8,142 nucleotides of DNA, from NCBI GenBank assembly GCA_030672225.1, contig DAOVGW010000039.1, forward strand, positions 1-8,142. The letters are read 5' to 3'. Of the stretch, positions 5,160 to 8,142 are shown piece by piece. Below the pieces are notes generated by a model. It did no database searches. It had not been told where the DNA came from and saw only the letters and a program-made list of their open reading frames with translations. Origin of the DNA: Dehalococcoidales bacterium. GTDB taxonomy: Bacteria; Chloroflexota; Dehalococcoidia; Dehalococcoidales; ARS1013. The position numbers and the translations under genes are program-made. Numbering within the stretch: position 1 is the first letter of the stretch; every line of letters starts with the position of its first letter.

Positions 5160-5804
5160 TTATCGGGCAATCTGATAGAGGGCTATGCCCCATTTTTTGG
5201 AGTGAGCCTGCTTTAAGTGGTTCAGATGCTCCTGAAATGAGGCCGAGTCTATATTTTCCACGGTCATTATCACCGCATCCTCTTTGTTATCTGAGTAGTA
5301 GCCACGGCGTAGCCCTGTTCCGGCAAAACCATACTTGCGATAGAGGCTCAGGGCAGCGGGATTAGAGGCACGCACTTCCAGAGTGATAAGAAACGATTTC
5401 AACTCTCTCGCCAGGTCTATAAGGGATATAAGAAGTAGCTCCCCTATCCCCTTTCGGCGGTAGGGCTGCCTTACAGCAAAGTTGATGATATGGGCTTCCC
5501 CAGCCATAATCCAGAAGCCAGCAAAGCCAACAACATACTGCTTACCTGATGGTGGAGTTGCCCTATTTCTAAAGATAAGCCTTGAGATAAACCTTAATGA
5601 CCGTTCGGTTTTCTCCAAAGCCGCTTCTGCTTCAACTTCGTCAACCATCTTATCATCATCATAGGCTACGATATAATGAGCTAGCGGGCTTTTAAGTTCA
5701 CGCTGATAGTTGGTTGGCGGCAACATAGTGGGAAAGGCTTCTCGGTCAATCGCGGTGACCTGGGCAATATCTTCTTGGCGCATTAAACGCACACAATTGG
5801 ACAA
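5160..5804 (-). CDS. rimI: RimI-like GNAT N-acetyltransferase
   Basis: A GNAT acetyltransferase of the RimI type, which acetylates the N-terminal alanine of ribosomal protein S18. The chosen start is TTG 5804, preceded at 5 bases by AAGGGGGTG (5810-5818), giving 214 residues. The frame stays open upstream (TTG 5927 and several ATGs), but that part encodes an odd hydrophobic stretch not expected in RimI. The domain begins at VRLMRQEDIAQV, then IDREAFP (19-25). The acetyl-CoA loop is RRKGIG (116-121), with LEVR (142-145) and NPAALSLYRKYGF (148-160) following. It is longer than the usual 145-160 residues because of a charged insertion at about 51-88 and a tail after 184. Substrate specificity is therefore less certain than the fold. 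It is on the same strand as queH, about 220 bases downstream of the queH stop. Confidence 0.78.
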   Translation of the reverse strand: MSNCVRLMRQEDIAQVTAIDREAFPTMLPPTNYQRELKSPLAHYIVAYDDDKMVDEVEAEAALEKTERSLRFISRLIFRNRATPPSGKQYVVGFAGFWIMAGEAHIINFAVRQPYRRKGIGELLLISLIDLARELKSFLITLEVRASNPAALSLYRKYGFAGTGLRRGYYSDNKEDAVIMTVENIDSASFQEHLNHLKQAHSKKWGIALYQIAR

Positions 5805-5809
5805 GCTTC

Positions 5810-5818
5810 CACCCCCTT
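5810..5818 (-). promoter_or_regulatory. Extended Shine-Dalgarno that decides the TTG start of rimI
   Basis: AAGGGGGTG on the - strand, 5 bases before TTG 5804, is nearly complementary to the 16S tail with one G:U pair. None of the upstream ATG or TTG candidates (5927 and those between) has a comparable element, so it favours the shorter protein. Confidence 0.5.
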
Positions 5819-5980
5819 GAAGATGGACTAATCCTGTGCTCGTTGTTGAATACTCTTTAATTGTAGCATATTTCATTTTCCACACCATATACTTTATCAC
5901 GAGAAATATAAAGAATGGCACTGTCAAAGACTGCTTAGAGCGACTAATTGATTCACCTTTAGATATTATAGTTACAAGCT

Positions 5981-6005
5981 AGAGAGTCTCGAGGTGAGGC
6001 TCTCT
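5981..6005. terminator. Hairpin between queH and rimI
   Basis: 5981-5990 pairs with 5996-6005 over 10 bp on the + strand (one G:U) around a GAGGT loop, and CTTTATTTAA follows. Read on the - strand, the G:U becomes an A/C mismatch and no T run follows. The best termination is therefore in the + direction, where it would stop antisense transcription into queH. It lies 18 bases after the queH stop, so it may also end queH transcripts. Confidence 0.35.
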
Positions 6006-6023
6006 CTTTATTTAAGCCACCAC

Positions 6024-6566
6024 CTAATCTATTTTAATATTGGCATAGTGCTCCCACTCACTGTAAACACAGCCACAGTACTGCTGGCGGTAAAGAGCTA
6101 GCGGCTTGGTGATGCGGCGACTATCCGAGTAACGCTTCCTGAGGTCAACATACCGGAATTGTATACCGATTTCTTCAGCCAGTTCGTTACCAATCCCCCG
6201 CAAGAGGTCATGCTCCTGATGAGGACTGATAAGCAGGCTGGTGGTAAAAGAGCTAAAGCCCCTCTTAAGAGCAGTCTCAGCCGTTTTTTTAAGGCGAAGC
6301 CGAAAGCAATACCGACAGCGCTCGGCTTCATGCCCCGTTACCTTGCGGAAGTAGTCTATCATGTCATAGCCCTCGGCTATAATCAGTGGAAAATCCATCT
6401 GTTTAGTCAGAGAGCGCATCGCTTCCAGGCGGTGCTGGTGCTCCGTATAGGGGTGGATATTGGGGTTATACCACAGGGCGCTGGGCTTTATCCCCTGCCG
6501 TCGCCAGTAATTAATTGTATAGGCAGTGCAGTGGGCGCAGCAGCAGTGAATTAGAACCGATTTCAT
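6024..6566 (-). CDS. queH: Epoxyqueuosine reductase QueH
   Basis: QueH (formerly DUF208) carries out the last step of queuosine synthesis, reducing epoxyqueuosine to queuosine in the wobble position of GUN-anticodon tRNAs. It is the cobalamin-independent replacement for QueG. The 180-residue protein has the family motifs: HCCCAHC (7-13, pattern HxCCxxC), YNPNIHPYTEHQHRL (33-47), ERCRYCF (82-88) and YCGC (163-166). The cysteines in these motifs hold a 4Fe-4S cluster and an adjacent metal. His12 sits where proline is usual in the first motif. The length is normal for the short form. The start ATG 6566 has no visible Shine-Dalgarno, and a possible promoter ends just 6 bases upstream, suggesting a leaderless message. 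It lies 72 bases after ruvB on the same strand. No other queuosine gene is in the window. Confidence 0.93.
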   Translation of the reverse strand: MKSVLIHCCCAHCTAYTINYWRRQGIKPSALWYNPNIHPYTEHQHRLEAMRSLTKQMDFPLIIAEGYDMIDYFRKVTGHEAERCRYCFRLRLKKTAETALKRGFSSFTTSLLISPHQEHDLLRGIGNELAEEIGIQFRYVDLRKRYSDSRRITKPLALYRQQYCGCVYSEWEHYANIKID

Positions 6567-6572
6567 TTTACA

Positions 6573-6612
6573 ATCTTAGCTCTATCACAGGCTATTTATC
6601 AAGGGTAGCCTG
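6573..6612 (-). promoter_or_regulatory. Possible queH promoter with overlapping inverted repeat
   Basis: On the - strand, TTGATA (6602-6597) and TAAGAT (6578-6573) are 18 bp apart. The -10 box is imperfect, so this is tentative. Transcription would begin at or next to the ATG at 6566. A perfect 7-bp inverted repeat, CAGGCTA 6588-6594 and TAGCCTG 6606-6612, encloses the -35 box and could be an operator. Confidence 0.3.
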
Positions 6613-6638
6613 AAAGGGGTAAGGTTGATAAACAATCT

Positions 6639-7661
6639 TTACCACAGGGTTGGCTGAGGCGGTTTTTCTTTTCTGCCGGGCAGACCGAGGTGCTGATAGG
6701 CTAGCTGAGTAGCTAACCGCCCACGGGGAGTCCGCTCCAGAAAACCCAACTGCAGTAGATAGGGCTCATAGACATCCATAATAGTGTCTGCCTCCTCACT
6801 GATAGAGGCAGCGATAGTATCCAAGCCCACCGGGCCACCATTAAACTTATCAATGATAGTATGCAGTAGCTTATGGTCTACCTCATCCAGACCAATAGGG
6901 TCAACCTCAAGCTTGGATAGTGCCTCAACGGCCACAGGTTGGGTAGCTACACCATCTGCCCTCACCTGAGCATAGTCCCTGACTCGCTTGAGTAGTCGGT
7001 TAGCCACTCTGGGTGTACCTCTAGCCCGGCAGGCAATCTCCCTAAGCCCTTCGGCTTCAGCCTTCACCCCAAGAATGGAGGCAGAGCGCAGGAGGATGGT
7101 TTCAATTGATGCCTGGTCATAGAAATCGAGGCGGTAGACAGCGCCGAACCGGTCTCGGAGGGGTGGGCTTAACAAGGCGAAGCGAGTAGTAGCCCCAATC
7201 AGAGTAAAAGCAGGCAGGTTCAGTCGCAAACTCTTGGCACCGGGTCCCTTGCCAATAATAATGTCCAGAGCCCCCTCTTCCATAGCCGGGTACAGTATCT
7301 CCTCCACCGCCCGACTCAAGCGGTGGATTTCATCAATAAAGAGAATGTCCTGGCTACGCAGATTGGTCAGGATAGCTGCCAGGTCTCCGCTGCGCTCTAT
7401 TGCCGGACCTGAGGTAACTCTGATATTAACCCCCATCTCAACGGCTATTATATAAGCCAGGGTCGTCTTACCCAGGCCGGGTGGACCATAAAGCAAAATA
7501 TGGTCCAGCGCCTCACTCCTGCCTTTGGCGGCAGCAATGGCTATGCTTAGGTTTTCCTTTATTTTGGTCTGCCCGATAAAGCTACCAAGGCGCCGGGGAC
7601 GGAGGCTGGAATCAAGCGATATGTCTTCAGTGCTGGGTTTACCCGAGATAATGCGCTCTAT
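6639..7661 (-). CDS. ruvB: Holliday junction branch migration helicase RuvB, probable ATA start
   Basis: RuvB is the hexameric AAA+ motor that, with RuvA, drives branch migration of Holliday junctions in recombination and repair. From ATA 7661 the protein has 340 residues, the normal family length, and begins IERIISGKP; homologs typically begin [17 protein letters not shown] follows. Walker A is GPPGLGKT (59-66), Walker B LFIDEIH (107-113), sensor 1 GATTR (156-160), and LRDRFG (168-173) carries the arginine finger region. The C-terminal winged helix ends [16 protein letters not shown]. No ATG, GTG or TTG lies between the in-frame TGA at 7668-7670 and TTG 7496. A start at 7496 would delete the N-terminus up to Walker A, so ATA with the strong AGGGGGTGA (7676-7668) is the best start. 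It lies downstream of rpoC behind a terminator-like leader. RuvA and RuvC are not in the window. Confidence 0.93.
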   Translation of the reverse strand: MERIISGKPSTEDISLDSSLRPRRLGSFIGQTKIKENLSIAIAAAKGRSEALDHILLYGPPGLGKTTLAYIIAVEMGVNIRVTSGPAIERSGDLAAILTNLRSQDILFIDEIHRLSRAVEEILYPAMEEGALDIIIGKGPGAKSLRLNLPAFTLIGATTRFALLSPPLRDRFGAVYRLDFYDQASIETILLRSASILGVKAEAEGLREIACRARGTPRVANRLLKRVRDYAQVRADGVATQPVAVEALSKLEVDPIGLDEVDHKLLHTIIDKFNGGPVGLDTIAASISEEADTIMDVYEPYLLQLGFLERTPRGRLATQLAYQHLGLPGRKEKPPQPTLW

Positions 7662-7667
7662 TGTATC

Positions 7668-7676
7668 TCACCCCCT
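7668..7676 (-). promoter_or_regulatory. Extended Shine-Dalgarno before the ATA start of ruvB
   Basis: AGGGGGTGA on the - strand lies 6 bases before ATA 7661. Its last three bases are the in-frame TGA that closes the reading frame upstream, so the start must lie within the next codons. The sequence is the same nine bases found before the ATT start at 3214. Confidence 0.6.
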
Positions 7677-7682
7677 AGATGT

Positions 7683-7717
7683 TAGGTAAAACAAAAGGGG
7701 TCTTACCCCGCTACCTA
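7683..7717 (-). terminator. Intrinsic terminator or attenuator in the ruvB leader
   Basis: On the - strand GGGGT and ACCCC (7709-7705 and 7701-7697) pair around a 3-base loop, followed directly by TTTTGTTTT (7696-7688). An outer pairing TAGGTA/TACCTA (7717-7712 with 7688-7683) encloses the whole. It can end read-through from rpoC. It also lies inside the leader of any transcript starting at the extended -10 box at 7738-7730, so it may attenuate ruvB. Confidence 0.65.
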
Positions 7718-7729
7718 TCTTCTCTGGCT

Positions 7730-7738
7730 ATTATATCA
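7730..7738 (-). promoter_or_regulatory. Extended -10 promoter for ruvB
   Basis: TGATATAAT on the - strand is a perfect extended -10 element (TGN plus TATAAT). No convincing -35 hexamer is found 16-18 bp upstream, as is common for extended -10 promoters. Transcription would begin near 7723, about 62 bases before the ATA start, just ahead of the terminator-like hairpin. Confidence 0.45.
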
Positions 7739-7747
7739 CATATTCAC

Positions 7748-7804
7748 CCGGGCTAGGATAAATCTGGGCAATAAGTAGAGCCGCCCTATTAGCCCGGACG
7801 GCTC
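7748..7804 (-). terminator. Overlapping inverted repeats after rpoC, possible terminator
   Basis: GAGCCG (7778-7783) and CGGCTC (7799-7804) form a hairpin 30 bases after the rpoC stop, followed on the - strand by TACTTATT. A second perfect 8-bp pair, CCGGGCTA 7748-7755 with TAGCCCGG 7790-7797, crosses the first. The two can form only as alternatives or as a pseudoknot. It is a plausible rpoC terminator without a strong T run. Confidence 0.4.
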
Positions 7805-7833
7805 CAATTACCTAAAAGCAATCAAACCACGAC

Positions 7834-8142
<309 letters not shown>

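Noticed and set aside
5805..5927. Upstream extension of RimI with a hydrophobic stretch (a possible membrane anchor)
   Set aside because: The extension begins at a TTG without a Shine-Dalgarno and is not expected in RimI; the strong Shine-Dalgarno at 5818-5810 supports the shorter protein. The frame may be open only by chance.
5922..5927. TTGACA on the - strand as a -35 box for rimI
   Set aside because: No -10-like hexamer lies at 15-19 bp; the nearest TATATT is only 11 bp away.
6159..6554. 131-residue + strand frame opposite queH
   Set aside because: The QueH motifs on the - strand explain this region; the + frame has no family features.

Overview
The window reads as a chromosomal segment from an anaerobic bacterium, most likely a Chloroflexota of the class Dehalococcoidia. 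The reasons are an archaeal/Dehalococcoides-type short Elp3, a free-standing desulforedoxin (an anaerobe iron protein), QueH in place of the oxygen-tolerant QueG, and the overall gene style. The assignment is inference; no rRNA gene is present. Nothing looks like a phage, a transposase or a CRISPR array, and there is no gene-free stretch longer than about 175 bases.

Layout. (1) Positions 1-571, + strand: the C-terminal end of a TlpA/ResA-like thioredoxin-fold protein and a small cysteine-containing protein of unknown function. (2) 572-1546: a regulated-looking promoter (TTGACG, 16 bp, TATAAT, framed by two 12-bp palindromes) driving a secreted zinc metalloprotease of the matrixin type. (3) 1670-3864: elp3 on the - strand and, divergent from it, a SAM methyltransferase resembling eukaryotic Trm9/ABH8. 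A structured, MITE-like repeat lies between them. (4) 3951-5111, + strand: four small genes, namely a half-size UPF0718/ArsP-like permease, a zinc-ribbon protein, a desulforedoxin of only 40 residues, and a 4-oxalocrotonate tautomerase family protein. (5) 5160-8142, all on the - strand: rimI, queH, ruvB and the 3' end of rpoC, which carries an acidic repeat tail.

Working together. Elp3 (cm5U34) and the Trm9-like enzyme (methyl ester on cm5U, giving mcm5U34) would form consecutive steps of a wobble-uridine pathway best known in eukaryotes. QueH acts on the other common wobble modification, queuosine. The TlpA-like protein, the small Cys-rich proteins, the desulforedoxin and the permease suggest thiol or metal handling, but no specific pathway can be named.

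Most unusual. Two genes have no ATG, GTG or TTG at the place where their families begin. The methyltransferase appears to start at ATT (3214) and ruvB at ATA (7661). Both follow the same extended Shine-Dalgarno AGGGGGTGA, and rimI (TTG, 5804) follows a close variant. For the methyltransferase, the Shine-Dalgarno appears to be the end of the dispersed repeat. The ruvB leader also contains an intrinsic-terminator-like hairpin just downstream of an extended -10 box, which suggests attenuation.
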